A DNA stretch of 64,000 bases from Bacillus sp. MM2020_1 (lineage in GTDB: Bacteria; Bacillota; Bacilli; Bacillales; Cytobacillaceae): NCBI GenBank assembly GCA_011250595.1, contig JAANMP010000002.1:1-64000 (forward strand). The letters run 5' to 3'. This document shows, piece by piece, positions 12,418-22,582 of this stretch. Under the pieces are notes generated by a model, which saw only the letters and a list, made by a program, of their open reading frames with translations, had not been told where the DNA came from and ran no database searches. Both the position numbers and the translations under genes were made by a program. Position 1 is the first letter of the stretch; the number at the start of each line of letters is the position of its first letter.

Positions 12418-12451
12418 AAGGCATCCTATTTAAGATAGGGTGTCTTTTTTT
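12418..12451 (+). terminator. Terminator after jag
   Basis: GGCATCCTAT and ATAGGGTGTC form a 10-bp stem with two G-U pairs and a 5-nt loop, followed by seven T. Confidence 0.88.
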
Positions 12452-12514
12452 GTGGTCTCTAAAAAAAATAAACCTGTTGATAACAGCAATTATTTATCAT
12501 TTTGCGTTTTATTG

Positions 12515-12602
12515 TTATTCACATGTGGATAAGTTAGAATAATAATGGGATAGAAGTGAATTGTGGATTAATTATTGTGAAGATTGTTTACTTTTTCCAC
12601 AG
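12515..12602. other. DnaA-box cluster upstream of mnmE
   Basis: TTATTCACA (12515-12523) and TGTGGATAA (12524-12532) abut back to back to make a near-palindrome. TGTGGATTA (12562-12570) and TTTTCCACA (about 12593-12601) follow, each one mismatch from consensus. The cluster fills the otherwise empty jag-mnmE gap. B. subtilis ChIP studies also report DnaA bound near jag, as I recall. Confidence 0.75.
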
Positions 12603-12685
12603 GTATGAATGTGGTATTCTATTGTTTTGGAGAAAAAATTACTTTTTATATAGATGGACTGATTTTTAAATGAGAGGTGAAGGAA

Positions 12686-14071
12686 ATGGAAGTTGATACG
12701 ATTGCGGCAATATCGACTCCGATGGGGGAGGGTGCGATTGCGATTGTTCGGTTGAGCGGAGATGAAGCAATCCTGATAGCAGACAAGCTATTTAGAAGTA
12801 TTGGTGGAAAGAAGCTGTCTGAAGCAGCAACTCACACGATTCACTATGGACACTTGCTAGATCCGAAGTCCGGGCAAGTCGTCGAAGAGGTAATGGTATC
12901 GGTCATGAGAGGGCCGAAGACTTTTACCAAAGAGGATGTTGTTGAAATCAACTGCCATGGCGGGATTGTGTCTGTAAATCGAGTTCTCAAGCAGGTGCTA
13001 ACAAATGGAGCAAGACTTGCAGAACCAGGTGAGTTTACAAAAAGAGCATTTCTGAATGGACGGATTGATTTATCGCAAGCAGAAGCAGTAATGGATTTAA
13101 TCCGCGCAAAAACGGACCGTGCCATGAATGTTGCCTTGGGACAAATGGAAGGGCGCCTGTCGAAATTAATTCGAAGACTACGGCAGGAGATTTTAGAGAT
13201 TCTTGCTCATGTCGAAGTGAATATTGATTATCCAGAATATGACGATGTCGAGGAAATGACCCATAAGATGTTAGCTGAAAAGGCTCATTTTGTTAGGGAA
13301 GAAATCAAAAAACTTCTCCAGACGTCGGAACAGGGAAAAATTTTACGAGAAGGACTGTCCACTGCAATTGTGGGACGCCCAAATGTAGGGAAATCCTCGC
13401 TCTTAAATAGTTTAGTACATGAAAATAAAGCTATTGTGACAGATATTCCCGGAACTACACGGGATGTTATTGAGGAATATGTAAATGTCCGCGGTGTGCC
13501 GCTAAGACTTTTGGACACGGCCGGAATTCGAGAAACAGAGGATATTGTCGAACGAATTGGTGTCGAGCGCTCCCGCCAAGTTTTACAGGATGCCGATTTA
13601 ATTTTGCTTGTTTTAAATTATGCTGACAAGTTAAGCCTGGAAGATGAGCAGTTGTTTGAAGTGGTCAAAGGAATGGATGTTATCGTTATTATCAATAAAA
13701 CGGATTTGGAGCAGCAAATTGACCTCGATAAAGTGAGAGAGTTAGCAAAAGAGCACAAGATTGTCACAACCTCCTTACTTGAGGACCGTGGCGTTGATGA
13801 ATTAGAGGAAGCAATTGCCTCGTTATTCTTTGCTGGGACAATTGATGCCGGCGATATGACCTATGTATCAAACAGTCGTCATATTGCACTATTGCACCAA
13901 AGCTTAACTACCATTGTAGAAGCGATCGATGGAGTAGAAATGGGGACTCCGATTGATATCGTTCAAATCGATTTAACGAGGACGTGGGAATTACTTGGCG
14001 AAATCATTGGCGAAAGTGTCCACGAAAGCCTAATCGACCAGTTATTTTCACAGTTCTGTTTAGGGAAATAG
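12686..14071 (+). CDS. mnmE: tRNA modification GTPase MnmE
   Basis: MnmE with MnmG installs the 5-carboxymethylaminomethyl group on wobble U34 of certain tRNAs. The 461-residue protein has an N-terminal formyl-THF-binding domain ([17 protein letters not shown]), a helical domain, a G domain with [22 protein letters not shown] and NKTD, and the C-terminal CLGK with the essential cysteine. ATG at 12686 is preferred over GTG at 12677, because AGAGGTGAAGG precedes it and homologs start at [10 protein letters not shown] or later. Confidence 0.97.
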   Translation: MEVDTIAAISTPMGEGAIAIVRLSGDEAILIADKLFRSIGGKKLSEAATHTIHYGHLLDPKSGQVVEEVMVSVMRGPKTFTKEDVVEINCHGGIVSVNRVLKQVLTNGARLAEPGEFTKRAFLNGRIDLSQAEAVMDLIRAKTDRAMNVALGQMEGRLSKLIRRLRQEILEILAHVEVNIDYPEYDDVEEMTHKMLAEKAHFVREEIKKLLQTSEQGKILREGLSTAIVGRPNVGKSSLLNSLVHENKAIVTDIPGTTRDVIEEYVNVRGVPLRLLDTAGIRETEDIVERIGVERSRQVLQDADLILLVLNYADKLSLEDEQLFEVVKGMDVIVIINKTDLEQQIDLDKVRELAKEHKIVTTSLLEDRGVDELEEAIASLFFAGTIDAGDMTYVSNSRHIALLHQSLTTIVEAIDGVEMGTPIDIVQIDLTRTWELLGEIIGESVHESLIDQLFSQFCLGK

Positions 14072-14218
14072 AAAAGCGGAAGCACCCGTTTAGCGGCGTA
14101 TGGACTGGAGCGCTTTGACTGAGATAAAGGAAACACGGAGAGCGTAAGCGATTCGATGTTGACTTATCGCAGGGAGAAGAGCGAAGTCCACTAGCCGCTG
14201 GGTGCTGGAGCTAGACAG
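14072..14218. repeat. Dispersed intergenic repeat (AAAAGCGGAAGC...GAGCTAGACAG type)
   Basis: The mnmE-mnmG gap holds a ~147-bp element starting AAAAGCGGAAGCACCCG and ending GGGTGCTGGAGCTAGACAG. Its ends are complementary (AGCACCC with GGGTGCT, AGCGGC with GCCGCT), so the RNA would fold into one long hairpin. Its G+C content is higher than the flanking spacer. The same end motifs recur in intergenic repeats of many Bacillus and Geobacillus genomes, as I recall. Only one copy lies in this window, so its repeat status rests on that recollection. Confidence 0.6.
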
Positions 14219-14270
14219 TTATCAAAGTAAAAAGCATTAAACTCCGTATTTACGGAAGAGGAGTGACAAC

Positions 14271-16160
14271 ATGCAATACGAAGCAGGAAATTTTGACGTC
14301 ATTGTCGTTGGTGCAGGCCATGCCGGCTGTGAAGCAGGCCTTGCTGCTGCTCGACTTGGCGCAAAAACATTAATGATTACCATCAATCTTGATATGGTGG
14401 CCTTTATGCCATGTAACCCATCCGTTGGCGGACCAGCTAAGGGGATCGTCGTTCGTGAAATTGATGCCCTGGGCGGGGAAATGGGTAAAAATATTGATAA
14501 AACTTATATCCAAATGAGAATGCTGAACACAGGGAAAGGACCGGCTGTTCGTGCGTTAAGAGCACAAGCTGACAAATTTGCTTACCAGCATGAAATGAAA
14601 AAAACACTCGAAGAGGAATCGAATCTAACCTTACTCCAAGGGATGGTCGAGGAACTGATTGTCGAGGATGGAGTTTCTAAAGGGGTTATTACAAAGACAG
14701 GTGCGGTCTACCGCTCAAAAACAGTCGTGATTACTACTGGCACCTACTTACGCGGTGAAATTATCCTTGGGGAACTGAAATATTCAAGTGGCCCCAATAA
14801 TCAACAGCCATCGATTAAGCTATCGGAGCATTTAGAGGAGCTTGGATTTGAACTTGTCCGTTTTAAGACAGGAACACCGCCACGTGTAAATAGTAATACG
14901 ATTGATTATAGTAAAACAGAAATCCAACCCGGTGACGAAGTTCCAAGGTCCTTTTCATATGAAACAACGAAATATATTACCGACCAGTTGCCATGCTGGT
15001 TGACTTATACAAATGATCGTACCCATCGGTTAATTGACGCCAATCTTCATCGTTCGCCGATGTTTTCTGGAATGATTAAAGGAACCGGCCCACGGTATTG
15101 TCCATCGATTGAGGATAAGGTGGTCCGCTTTAATGATAAACCTCGTCATCAAATTTTCCTTGAGCCTGAAGGAAGGCACACAAAGGAAGTCTATGTCCAG
15201 GGTCTATCAACCAGCTTACCGGAGGATGTACAGCAGGAAATTCTCAAAACAGTTCCAGGTCTCGAAAATGCGCAAATGATGAGAGCGGGATATGCGATTG
15301 AATATGATGCGATTGTACCAACCCAATTATGGCCAACGCTAGAAACCAAAGTGGTCAAAGGTCTCTATACAGCGGGTCAAATTAATGGGACGTCCGGCTA
15401 TGAGGAAGCAGCCGGCCAGGGAATCATGGCTGGTATCAATGCAGGATTAAATGCACTTAGCCGTGAGCAGTTAGTGTTAAGCCGTTCGGATGCGTATATT
15501 GGCGTGTTAATTGATGATTTAATCACCAAAGGAACAAATGAGCCCTATCGCTTGCTAACGTCAAGAGCGGAATATCGCCTGCTATTACGCCATGATAATG
15601 CTGATTTACGATTAACAGACATCGGCCATCAAATTGGATTGATTCGTGACGACCGGTATGAAAAGTTTTTGGAGAAAAAAGAAGCAATTGAAGCGGAAAA
15701 ACTGCGTTTAACGTCAACGTTTCTGAAGCCGACAGCTGAGGTTCAAGAAATGATTCGGAGCATTGGCGGAAGTGAATTAAAGGATGGAATCCGTGCCGCT
15801 GATTTATTAAAAAGACCAGAAATGTCTTATCATCAGCTGGATACAATTTTCCCAAGTGAAATGTCACTTGATGAAGATGTGAAGGAACAGGTGGAAATCC
15901 AATTAAAGTATGAGGGCTATATTAGCAAGTCCCTGCAACAGGTTGAACGATTAAAGAAAATGGAAGATAAGAAGATCCCTGAGAATATTGATTATGATTC
16001 TGTTTCAGGACTTGCGACCGAAGCCAGACAAAAACTTAAATTAGTCAAACCGCTATCGATTGCCCAGGCATCGCGGATATCTGGGGTCAATCCTGCCGAT
16101 GTGTCGATTTTGCTTGTTTATTTAGAACAAGGCAAAATTGCAAGAGTTTCAAATGAATAA
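14271..16160 (+). CDS. mnmG: tRNA uridine-5-carboxymethylaminomethyl modification enzyme MnmG
   Basis: This is the FAD-dependent partner of MnmE in U34 modification (formerly GidA). The 629-residue protein has the N-terminal Rossmann motif [19 protein letters not shown], the GidA signature segments [11 protein letters not shown] and [11 protein letters not shown], and the C-terminal helical MnmE-binding domain ending in [20 protein letters not shown]. The ATG is preceded by GAGGAG. It lies 21 nt before rsmG, with which it is likely co-transcribed. Confidence 0.98.
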   Translation: MQYEAGNFDVIVVGAGHAGCEAGLAAARLGAKTLMITINLDMVAFMPCNPSVGGPAKGIVVREIDALGGEMGKNIDKTYIQMRMLNTGKGPAVRALRAQADKFAYQHEMKKTLEEESNLTLLQGMVEELIVEDGVSKGVITKTGAVYRSKTVVITTGTYLRGEIILGELKYSSGPNNQQPSIKLSEHLEELGFELVRFKTGTPPRVNSNTIDYSKTEIQPGDEVPRSFSYETTKYITDQLPCWLTYTNDRTHRLIDANLHRSPMFSGMIKGTGPRYCPSIEDKVVRFNDKPRHQIFLEPEGRHTKEVYVQGLSTSLPEDVQQEILKTVPGLENAQMMRAGYAIEYDAIVPTQLWPTLETKVVKGLYTAGQINGTSGYEEAAGQGIMAGINAGLNALSREQLVLSRSDAYIGVLIDDLITKGTNEPYRLLTSRAEYRLLLRHDNADLRLTDIGHQIGLIRDDRYEKFLEKKEAIEAEKLRLTSTFLKPTAEVQEMIRSIGGSELKDGIRAADLLKRPEMSYHQLDTIFPSEMSLDEDVKEQVEIQLKYEGYISKSLQQVERLKKMEDKKIPENIDYDSVSGLATEARQKLKLVKPLSIAQASRISGVNPADVSILLVYLEQGKIARVSNE

Positions 16161-16181
16161 TTATGTGAGGAAGATTACTGA

Positions 16182-16898
16182 ATGATCATCGAACAATTTG
16201 AAGCAACCCTAAGGGAAAAAGGGATTTCCCTAACGCGTGATCAAGTAGACCAGTTTGAGCTGTATTTCCAGACCTTGGTTGAGTGGAATGAAAAAATGAA
16301 TTTAACCGCGATTACGGATAAAGCTGAAGTCTATCTTAAGCATTTTTATGATTCAATTACAGCCTCGTTCTATTTTGATTTTACTAAGTCCTTTCATCTA
16401 TGTGATGTCGGGGCGGGGGCCGGGTTCCCTAGTATTCCCTTAAAAATTGTCTTCCCTCATATCGAGGTGACAATTGTTGATTCTTTAAACAAGCGGATCT
16501 CATTTTTAAATCATCTTGCGAAGGTATTGAAGTTAGAAAATGTCCACTTTATTCATGACCGCGCTGAAACCTTTGGGGTAAATCCGCTCTATCGGGAAAG
16601 CTTTGATGTGGTAACTGCAAGGGCCGTAGCAAGAATGTCTGTACTCTCTGAGCTTTGTTTACCATTGGTTAAAGCAGGCGGGCACTTTATTGCCATGAAG
16701 GCTGCCCATGCGAATGATGAATTAGAAGTGGGGCAAAGGGCGATTACGACCCTTGGCGGAAGGTTGGAAGCTATGCATACCTTTACGCTGCCAATGGAAG
16801 AAAGCGAGCGGAATATCTTAATCATAAAAAAGGAAAAGAAAACGCCAAAGAAATATCCACGCAAGCCTGGAACACCGGGAAAGACACCAATTGAATAA
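16182..16898 (+). CDS. rsmG: 16S rRNA (guanine-527-N7)-methyltransferase RsmG
   Basis: An SAM-dependent methyltransferase acting on G527 in the 530 loop of 16S rRNA (formerly GidB). The 238-residue protein has the class I motif [13 protein letters not shown] for SAM binding and the VTARAVA motif near residue 147. The basic tail ([19 protein letters not shown]) matches Bacillus RsmG. It follows mnmG closely. Loss of rsmG is known to give low-level streptomycin resistance. Confidence 0.97.
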   Translation: MIIEQFEATLREKGISLTRDQVDQFELYFQTLVEWNEKMNLTAITDKAEVYLKHFYDSITASFYFDFTKSFHLCDVGAGAGFPSIPLKIVFPHIEVTIVDSLNKRISFLNHLAKVLKLENVHFIHDRAETFGVNPLYRESFDVVTARAVARMSVLSELCLPLVKAGGHFIAMKAAHANDELEVGQRAITTLGGRLEAMHTFTLPMEESERNILIIKKEKKTPKKYPRKPGTPGKTPIE

Positions 16899-17012
16899 TA
16901 AAAGCTAATTAGAAGACCTAACAATTTTTCAACAAACATGATATTCTTAGCAGGAAGAATGTCTGTGTGTAAAGAATAAGTAATAGGGAGTTTCGTAAAG
17001 GTGGTGTTGGGG

Positions 17013-17876
17013 ATGAAGCAATCGTTTACCCGCTTTTTTGGCCTCGGCGATAAGGGAGAACAAGAGGTTGTGCTTGAAAAAGAGCTAATTGTAGAAAAAA
17101 ACGAGGAAATAAAAAAGATACCTATTGATCATATTGTTGCAAACCGATTTCAGCCTCGAACGGTTTTTGATGAAGAGAAAATCGAAGAATTAGCACGGAC
17201 GATTCACATACATGGTATTATTCAGCCGATTGTTGTTAGAGAATTTGCCATTGACCAATTTGAAATTATTGCTGGGGAACGCCGTTTTCGTGCGATGAAA
17301 AAGCTCGGCTGGTCCGAAGCACCAGCCATTATTAAAAATTTATCGGATACCGAAACGGCTTCTGTCGCTTTAATTGAGAATTTACAACGGGAAGAGCTGT
17401 CGCCGATTGAAGAAGCGATGGCGTATGGGAAACTGCTGGAATTGCATAACCTAACACAAGAAGCGTTAGCACAACGCCTTGGAAAAGGGCAGTCAACCGT
17501 TGCCAACAAGCTCCGTCTTCTTAAATTACCGCAGCCCATTCAAGAGGCCTTGTTAAATAAAATTATTACAGAGCGCCATGCACGCGCACTCATTCCTCTT
17601 AAGGACCCGGAAAAACAAGTGGTGCTGTTAGCTGAAATTATAGATAAGAATTTTAATGTCAAGCAGACAGAGGAACGTGTTGTCAAACTGTTACAACAAA
17701 AAGATGAAAAGCCAAAGCCGAAACGAAAGGCTTTTAGTAAAGATATGAGAATCGCCGTCAATACAATTCGCCAATCCTTAACTATGGTAACAGACAGCGG
17801 GATTAACCTTGATGCTCAAGAAGAAGAATTTGATGAATTCTACCAATTTACCATCCGTATACCAAAGAAAAAATAG
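17013..17876 (+). CDS. noc: Nucleoid occlusion protein Noc
   Basis: This ParB-family CTPase-type protein prevents septum formation over the nucleoid. The 287-residue protein starts [12 protein letters not shown], an amphipathic membrane-binding helix specific to Noc. It then has the ParB NTP-binding motifs ([22 protein letters not shown]) and a helix-turn-helix ([25 protein letters not shown]). ATG at 17013 is chosen by homology and the AAAGGTGGTG site, rather than GTG at 17001. It lies upstream of soj-spo0J as in Bacillus. Confidence 0.96.
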   Translation: MKQSFTRFFGLGDKGEQEVVLEKELIVEKNEEIKKIPIDHIVANRFQPRTVFDEEKIEELARTIHIHGIIQPIVVREFAIDQFEIIAGERRFRAMKKLGWSEAPAIIKNLSDTETASVALIENLQREELSPIEEAMAYGKLLELHNLTQEALAQRLGKGQSTVANKLRLLKLPQPIQEALLNKIITERHARALIPLKDPEKQVVLLAEIIDKNFNVKQTEERVVKLLQQKDEKPKPKRKAFSKDMRIAVNTIRQSLTMVTDSGINLDAQEEEFDEFYQFTIRIPKKK

Positions 17877-17899
17877 AAGATAAATAGACAAATAGAAGC

Positions 17900-17936
17900 T
17901 AGAACCAGACGAAATCACATGTTTGGTTCTTTTTTT
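17900..17936 (+). terminator. Terminator after noc
   Basis: AGAACCAGAC and GTTTGGTTCT pair (one mismatch or wobble) around a 10-nt loop, followed by seven T. The rest of the noc-soj gap (17937-18181) is AT-rich and should hold the soj promoter, but no convincing hexamer pair stood out. Confidence 0.85.
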
Positions 17937-18181
17937 GAATACAAATGGTAATATATGGATAAATAGTGTCCATTCCCCCGCTAAATCACAACTATAAATT
18001 TATTGAACATTTGAATATTTTTAGAAAAAATCCTACAAGCTATCTGTTTCATGCTAAAATAAAGGAATGGAATTTTTCCTTTTAGTCATACAGGTTAGAT
18101 TCGCCAAATCGACAGTATCTTAACAAAATTCAATAGAATACAAGAATAAAACTTTGAGAGAATAAAAGGGTAGGTGACATC

Positions 18182-18943
18182 GTGGGCAAAATTCTTGCAA
18201 TCGCGAATCAAAAAGGCGGAGTCGGTAAAACGACTACCTCTGTCAACCTAGGTGCCTGCTTAGCATATATTGGAAAACGTGTCCTGCTTGTCGACACGGA
18301 CCCACAGGGAAATGCAACAAGTGGGATTGGTATTGAAAAGGCAGAAGTTGACCAATGCATATATGATGTACTAGTAGATGATGTAGAAGCAAAGGATGTA
18401 ATTAAACAGACATCGGTGGAAAATTTATACGCAATCCCAGCGACTATTCAACTGGCAGGGGCAGAAATTGAATTGGTACCGACTATCTCAAGAGAAGTGC
18501 GTTTGAAACGGGCACTTGAAGAAGTGCGAGATCAATTTGATTATATTATTATTGATTGTCCGCCATCGTTAGGCTTATTAACCCTTAATGCCTTAACGGC
18601 TTCTGATTCAGTCTTAATTCCCGTTCAATGTGAATATTATGCATTGGAAGGCTTAAGTCAATTGTTAAGTACGGTAAGACTTGTGCAAAAGCACTTGAAC
18701 CAGGATTTGAAAATTGAAGGCGTTTTATTAACGATGCTTGATGCACGAACGAATTTAGGTATCCAAGTGATTGAAGAAGTGAAGAAATATTTTCAGGATA
18801 AAGTATATAAAACCATTATTCCAAGAAATGTGCGTCTAAGTGAAGCACCAAGCCATGGGGAACCAATCATTACGTATGATTCAAAATCCCGTGGTGCAGA
18901 GGTGTATTTAGATTTAGCAAAGGAAGTGGTCTCAAATGGCTAA
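18182..18943 (+). CDS. soj: Chromosome-partitioning ATPase Soj (ParA)
   Basis: A deviant Walker ATPase acting with Spo0J in origin segregation and, in Bacillus, in control of DnaA. The 253-residue protein has the ParA box KGGVGKTT (residues 10-17), the second Walker-type motif IIDCPPSLG and the membrane/nucleoid-binding C-terminus. The GTG start lies after GGGTAGGTGA. It overlaps spo0J by 8 nt, indicating coupled translation. Confidence 0.97.
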   Translation: MGKILAIANQKGGVGKTTTSVNLGACLAYIGKRVLLVDTDPQGNATSGIGIEKAEVDQCIYDVLVDDVEAKDVIKQTSVENLYAIPATIQLAGAEIELVPTISREVRLKRALEEVRDQFDYIIIDCPPSLGLLTLNALTASDSVLIPVQCEYYALEGLSQLLSTVRLVQKHLNQDLKIEGVLLTMLDARTNLGIQVIEEVKKYFQDKVYKTIIPRNVRLSEAPSHGEPIITYDSKSRGAEVYLDLAKEVVSNG

Positions 18944-19787
18944 AGGTTTAGGGAAGGGCCTAAATGCATTCTTTTCGGATGAGGGTAATGAGGAGTCTGT
19001 TCAAGAAATTAAACTGACTGAACTGCGTCCCAATCCTTACCAGCCTCGGAAAACCTTCCAACAAGAGACGATCGATGAATTAAAAGAGTCTATTATCGAA
19101 CATGGAATCCTGCAGCCACTTGTGGTTAGAAAAAGCATTCGCGGCTTTGAAATTGTGGTTGGTGAGCGCCGTTTCCGCGCAGCGAAAGAGGCAAAACTTG
19201 AAACCGTCCCAGCTGTCGTCCGCGAGCTTTCTGAACAGCAAATGATGGAATTAGCTGTCCTTGAAAACCTGCAAAGGGAAGATTTAAATCCGATTGAAGA
19301 GGGATTAGCTTATCAAATGTTAATGGAAAAACTTAAGCTGACACAAGAAGAGGTGGCGAAGCGACTGGGTAAAAGCAGGCCGCATATAGCCAATCATGTT
19401 CGTTTGCTTACGCTCCCTCCAAAAATTCAAGAGTTCATTTCCACCGGGAAAATCTCAATGGGGCATGGCCGTGCCTTGTTAGGACTCCGGGAAAAAGCAA
19501 AAATACCAGCCGTAGTTGAAAAGGTAATCAAGGAAGCACTAAGTGTTCGTCAGTTAGAAAAATTGATTCAGCACTTAAATGAAAATGTTCCACGTGAAAC
19601 AAAAAAGCCGGAGAGAAAAAAAGATGTGTTTATCCAAGAACGCGAACATGTCCTTCGGGAACGGTTTGGTACGAGTGTAAATATTAAGCAGAACAAGAAT
19701 AAAGGGAAAATTGAAATAGAGTTCTTTTCCCAAGAGGATTTGGAACGGATTTTAGAAATGCTTCATCATGAAGATTCATCCTTATAA
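18936..19787 (+). CDS. spo0J: Chromosome-partitioning protein Spo0J (ParB)
   Basis: This CTP-dependent DNA clamp loads at parS and recruits SMC and Soj. The 283-residue protein contains the ParB motif GERRFRAAKEA, the LENLQREDLNPIEE box, an HTH (LTQEEVAKRLGKSRPHIANHVRLL) that reads parS, and a C-terminal dimerization domain. A perfect parS site lies inside its own coding sequence, as in B. subtilis. Confidence 0.97.
   Translation: MAKGLGKGLNAFFSDEGNEESVQEIKLTELRPNPYQPRKTFQQETIDELKESIIEHGILQPLVVRKSIRGFEIVVGERRFRAAKEAKLETVPAVVRELSEQQMMELAVLENLQREDLNPIEEGLAYQMLMEKLKLTQEEVAKRLGKSRPHIANHVRLLTLPPKIQEFISTGKISMGHGRALLGLREKAKIPAVVEKVIKEALSVRQLEKLIQHLNENVPRETKKPERKKDVFIQEREHVLRERFGTSVNIKQNKNKGKIEIEFFSQEDLERILEMLHHEDSSL
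19586..19601. other. parS: parS site inside spo0J
   Basis: TGTTCCACGTGAAACA is an exact match to the Bacillus parS consensus (TGTTNCACGTGAAACA). It sits in the 3' third of spo0J. Confidence 0.95.
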
Positions 19788-19873
19788 ACCATCACAAGAT
19801 GGTTTATTTTTTTTTACATATATGATAGTTTAAAAGAAATATATTTCGAAGGTCGAAAAAAGGTGGATGTAAG

Positions 19874-20590
19874 ATGTTTTTATTAGGGACGCTTGTAAAT
19901 GGACTTTTAATTGTTATTGGAACACTTTTGGGAAAACTATTAAACCGCATCCCTGAAGGAATGAAGATTACGGTCATGTATGCGATCGGCCTGTCCGTCA
20001 TGGTGCTGGGTTTACAAATGGGCTTGAAAAGTGAAAATTTCCTCATAGTGATTATTAGTTTAGTTGTCGGTGCGGTTGCCGGTGAGGCGCTAAAATTAGA
20101 GGATAAATTAAATGACTTAGGATTATGGCTTGAGCAGAAAGTAGGCTCCAACAATGGGAAAGGGAGCATTTCAGAAGGGTTTGTTACAGCTACGCTCATC
20201 TTTGTGATTGGGGCAATGGCGATTATTGGAGCACTGGATAGCGGCATTCGCGGTGACCATGCAGTCTTGTACACTAAATCGTTGATTGATGGTTTTACAG
20301 CGTTAATCTTAACCACAACTTTGGGAATTGGTGTTATTTTTTCAGCGATTCCAGTTGTCCTTTATGAAGGATTAATTGCATTGTTTGCTACCCAAATTGA
20401 CCGGTTTGTCCCCCAAGCATTAATGGACCAGTTTATTGTTGAAATGACCGCAACGGGTGGAATTATGATTTTTGCAATTGGTTTAAATTTAACCGGGATG
20501 GTGAAAATCAGAGTAGCCAACCTGCTGCCTGGTATCGTCGTAACCGGACTGATCGTCACAGTTCTTTATAGCTATCAGCAGTATTTATAA
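19874..20590 (+). CDS. DUF554 family membrane protein
   Basis: A 238-residue hydrophobic protein with about seven transmembrane segments and the family start MFLLGTLVNGLLIVIGTLLG. It belongs to DUF554 (YdfK/YqgA-type), whose function is not established. AAAAGGTGGATG precedes the ATG. It follows spo0J after a weak hairpin and is convergent with yyaC. Its position next to spo0J is a synteny feature only and does not show a role in segregation. Confidence 0.85.
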   Translation: MFLLGTLVNGLLIVIGTLLGKLLNRIPEGMKITVMYAIGLSVMVLGLQMGLKSENFLIVIISLVVGAVAGEALKLEDKLNDLGLWLEQKVGSNNGKGSISEGFVTATLIFVIGAMAIIGALDSGIRGDHAVLYTKSLIDGFTALILTTTLGIGVIFSAIPVVLYEGLIALFATQIDRFVPQALMDQFIVEMTATGGIMIFAIGLNLTGMVKIRVANLLPGIVVTGLIVTVLYSYQQYL

Positions 20591-20601
20591 TAAAAGTAAG
20601 A

Positions 20602-20635
20602 AAAAAGAGCAATCGGGGTACCGTTTGCTCTTTTA
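20602..20635. terminator. Bidirectional terminator between DUF554 gene and yyaC
   Basis: AAAAGAGCAA and TTGCTCTTTT form a perfect 10-bp outer stem with inner pairing around GGTACC. It carries A- and T-tracts on both sides and therefore can serve both convergent genes. It overlaps the last codon of yyaC. Confidence 0.85.
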
Positions 20636-21259
20636 ATTCGTTTTCTCTTCTTCGAGCCAATTTAAGTTTAACTCCGTCCAGTTTTGTGCCTGCTTAGGAT
20701 AAAGCAAGCTTGCTTGATAGATGCCATTGGCAATTGTTTTTGCCATTCTCATCACAAGATTTAAACGAGTGTTTTGTAACACAAAAAATTCCATAAATCC
20801 ACTAACATTGACGATGCCAGTGATATGAATCTCTCCGACCGCTGGAAGTTCCTTGTTCACCCCTGCCCCTGGTTTAACAGGTCCATTTCCTAATTGAATG
20901 ACGCCAACATTTTTAATTCGGCCCAAACAGGCATCAATGCCAATCATATAAGGGTTGTCATGTATGGATTGTATTTCCTTCAGTTTTTCAGAAAGATTAA
21001 CGGCATGAATCGGATCATCTAAGGTCCCGTATACATAAAAGGTCCTCAAGACCTTTTCTTCTAGTAATGTCCCAACCAGTGGTCCTAATGAATCTCCTGT
21101 GGAGCGGTCCGTACCAATACAAACAAAGACGATTGGGCGGCTTGTCATGCTTGGAATATTCACAAGTAATTCCTCAGCAAGGTTTTCAGACGCATGTAAA
21201 TCATCGTGGCTGATGCGTGTTTTAGCCCTCCTGTCAAAAAAACTGGTCTTTAGATTCAT
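20633..21259 (-). CDS. yyaC: Spore protease-like protein YyaC (DUF1256)
   Basis: A 208-residue protein of the YyaC/DUF1256 family, distantly related to the germination protease Gpr by fold. The conserved segments are VFVCIGTDRSTGDSLGPLVG, GIDACLG and the GAGVNKELPAVGEIHITGIVN region. Homologs are sporulation-associated. The start has GGGAGTG upstream. It is the only minus-strand gene in the 10-32 kb stretch, an orientation also seen for yyaC in other bacilli. The substrate is unknown. Confidence 0.9.
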   Translation of the reverse strand: MNLKTSFFDRRAKTRISHDDLHASENLAEELLVNIPSMTSRPIVFVCIGTDRSTGDSLGPLVGTLLEEKVLRTFYVYGTLDDPIHAVNLSEKLKEIQSIHDNPYMIGIDACLGRIKNVGVIQLGNGPVKPGAGVNKELPAVGEIHITGIVNVSGFMEFFVLQNTRLNLVMRMAKTIANGIYQASLLYPKQAQNWTELNLNWLEEEKTN

Positions 21260-21420
21260 TAAGTCACTCCCTAACCGTAATAAGTCTTACTATTATACGG
21301 AATTTTCTGTATTTCTATACATACAGCGGGGAGAAAAAGGAAAATTCATTATGCTATTAACTGTGCAAAATAATTGCTAAAATAGAGATTGATTATGAAG
21401 TTATTGAGGATGGTGTCCGA

Positions 21421-22287
21421 ATGAGTCTCACTCAAAAGGGAATGCAAAAATTACTTGCTAAATTTCAAGATGAAGATACGTGGCTTAATCTTGGTGAAAA
21501 CCTTTTAAAAATTATTGCAATTTTGGTGATTACAAATATCTTAATTCGCATTGGAAAATTAATGATCCATAATATTTTTAAAATTAGAAACCTGTCTCCG
21601 CTCAATACATCAGACAGGCGGGAAGAAACACTTTCAAAGTTACTTGATAGCGTCCTTTCCTACGTGGTTTATTTTATTGCCTTTATGATGATTCTTTCTG
21701 TGTTAGGAATTGATGTAAAAGCACTGATTGCCGGGGCTGGGGTTGTTGGTTTAGCCGTTGGTTTTGGGGCACAAAGCTTAGTGAAGGATGTTATCTCTGG
21801 CTTTTTTATTATTTTTGAGGATCAATTTTCTGTAGGTGATCATGTTCGCATAGGACAATATGAAGGAAATGTCGAAACTATAGGATTAAGAACCACAAAA
21901 ATTAAAAGCTGGACCGGTGAACTGCATATTTTACCCAATGGCAGTATCATCGAAGTAACCAACTTCTCCATTAATAATAGTATCGCCGTTGTTGATATTG
22001 CCATCGCCTATGGTGAAGACATTGCTAAGGCGGAAAATGTAATTGAGGAAACCATCAAGTTTATGCCGGCTCAATATGAGGAGTTGGTTACGGCCCCTGA
22101 GCTATTAGGGATTCAAACAATGGGCTCAACTGAGGTTGTGCTACGGGTGGTAGCAGAAACACAGCCGATGAAGCAAGCCGCCGTTTCACGGAATATTCGT
22201 AGGGATATAAAACTTCAGTTAGACGAGAATGGAATCAAGGCTCCAAATCCAAGAGTGGTCATGTATGGGTCTGAACAACCTAAATAA
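21421..22287 (+). CDS. Small-conductance mechanosensitive channel (MscS family)
   Basis: The 288-residue protein has three predicted transmembrane helices and the Gly/Ala-rich pore helix GAGVVGLAVGFGAQSLVKD (about residues 106-124). The cytoplasmic beta domain follows (DHVRIGQYEGNVETIGLRTT, ILPNGSIIEVTNFS). MscS channels relieve turgor after hypo-osmotic shock. It is followed 14 nt later by a DUF951 gene, a pairing conserved near oriC in several bacilli. Confidence 0.93.
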   Translation: MSLTQKGMQKLLAKFQDEDTWLNLGENLLKIIAILVITNILIRIGKLMIHNIFKIRNLSPLNTSDRREETLSKLLDSVLSYVVYFIAFMMILSVLGIDVKALIAGAGVVGLAVGFGAQSLVKDVISGFFIIFEDQFSVGDHVRIGQYEGNVETIGLRTTKIKSWTGELHILPNGSIIEVTNFSINNSIAVVDIAIAYGEDIAKAENVIEETIKFMPAQYEELVTAPELLGIQTMGSTEVVLRVVAETQPMKQAAVSRNIRRDIKLQLDENGIKAPNPRVVMYGSEQPK

Positions 22288-22301
22288 GGGGAGATTTTGC
22301 G

Positions 22302-22499
22302 ATGGAGGAAAAGGAATTTGCCTTAAATGATGTTGTCGAGATGAAGAAACAGCATCCATGTGGAACAAATCGTTGGAAGGTGATCCGCATGGGGATGGAT
22401 GTTCGGATTAAATGTGAGGGGTGCGGTCATAGTGTCCTCATTCCAAGAAGAGAATTTTCAAGGAAAATGAAGAAAATTTTGGTGAAGCATGAAGAGTAG
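22302..22499 (+). CDS. DUF951 domain-containing protein
   Basis: A 65-residue protein with a CX2C pair (CEGCGH) and an upstream Cys (HPCG), which could bind zinc, and the DUF951 motif KKQHPCGTNRWKVIRMGMDV. It follows the MscS-type gene and probably shares its transcript. The end of the coding sequence doubles as the 5' arm of a terminator. Function unknown. Confidence 0.9.
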   Translation: MEEKEFALNDVVEMKKQHPCGTNRWKVIRMGMDVRIKCEGCGHSVLIPRREFSRKMKKILVKHEE

Positions 22500-22518
22500 T
22501 CTTATGCTTCTTTTTTTT
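22484..22518 (+). terminator. Terminator overlapping the DUF951 gene end
   Basis: GAAGCAT (22484-22490) and ATGCTTC (22504-22510) pair, followed by eight T. The 5' arm lies in the last codons of the gene. Confidence 0.8.
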
Positions 22519-22582
22519 GAAAATCTATATTATTCTTATTAGAAAAGTAGAAATAGAGTTTTGTGCATAGGGGGTGGAGAAT

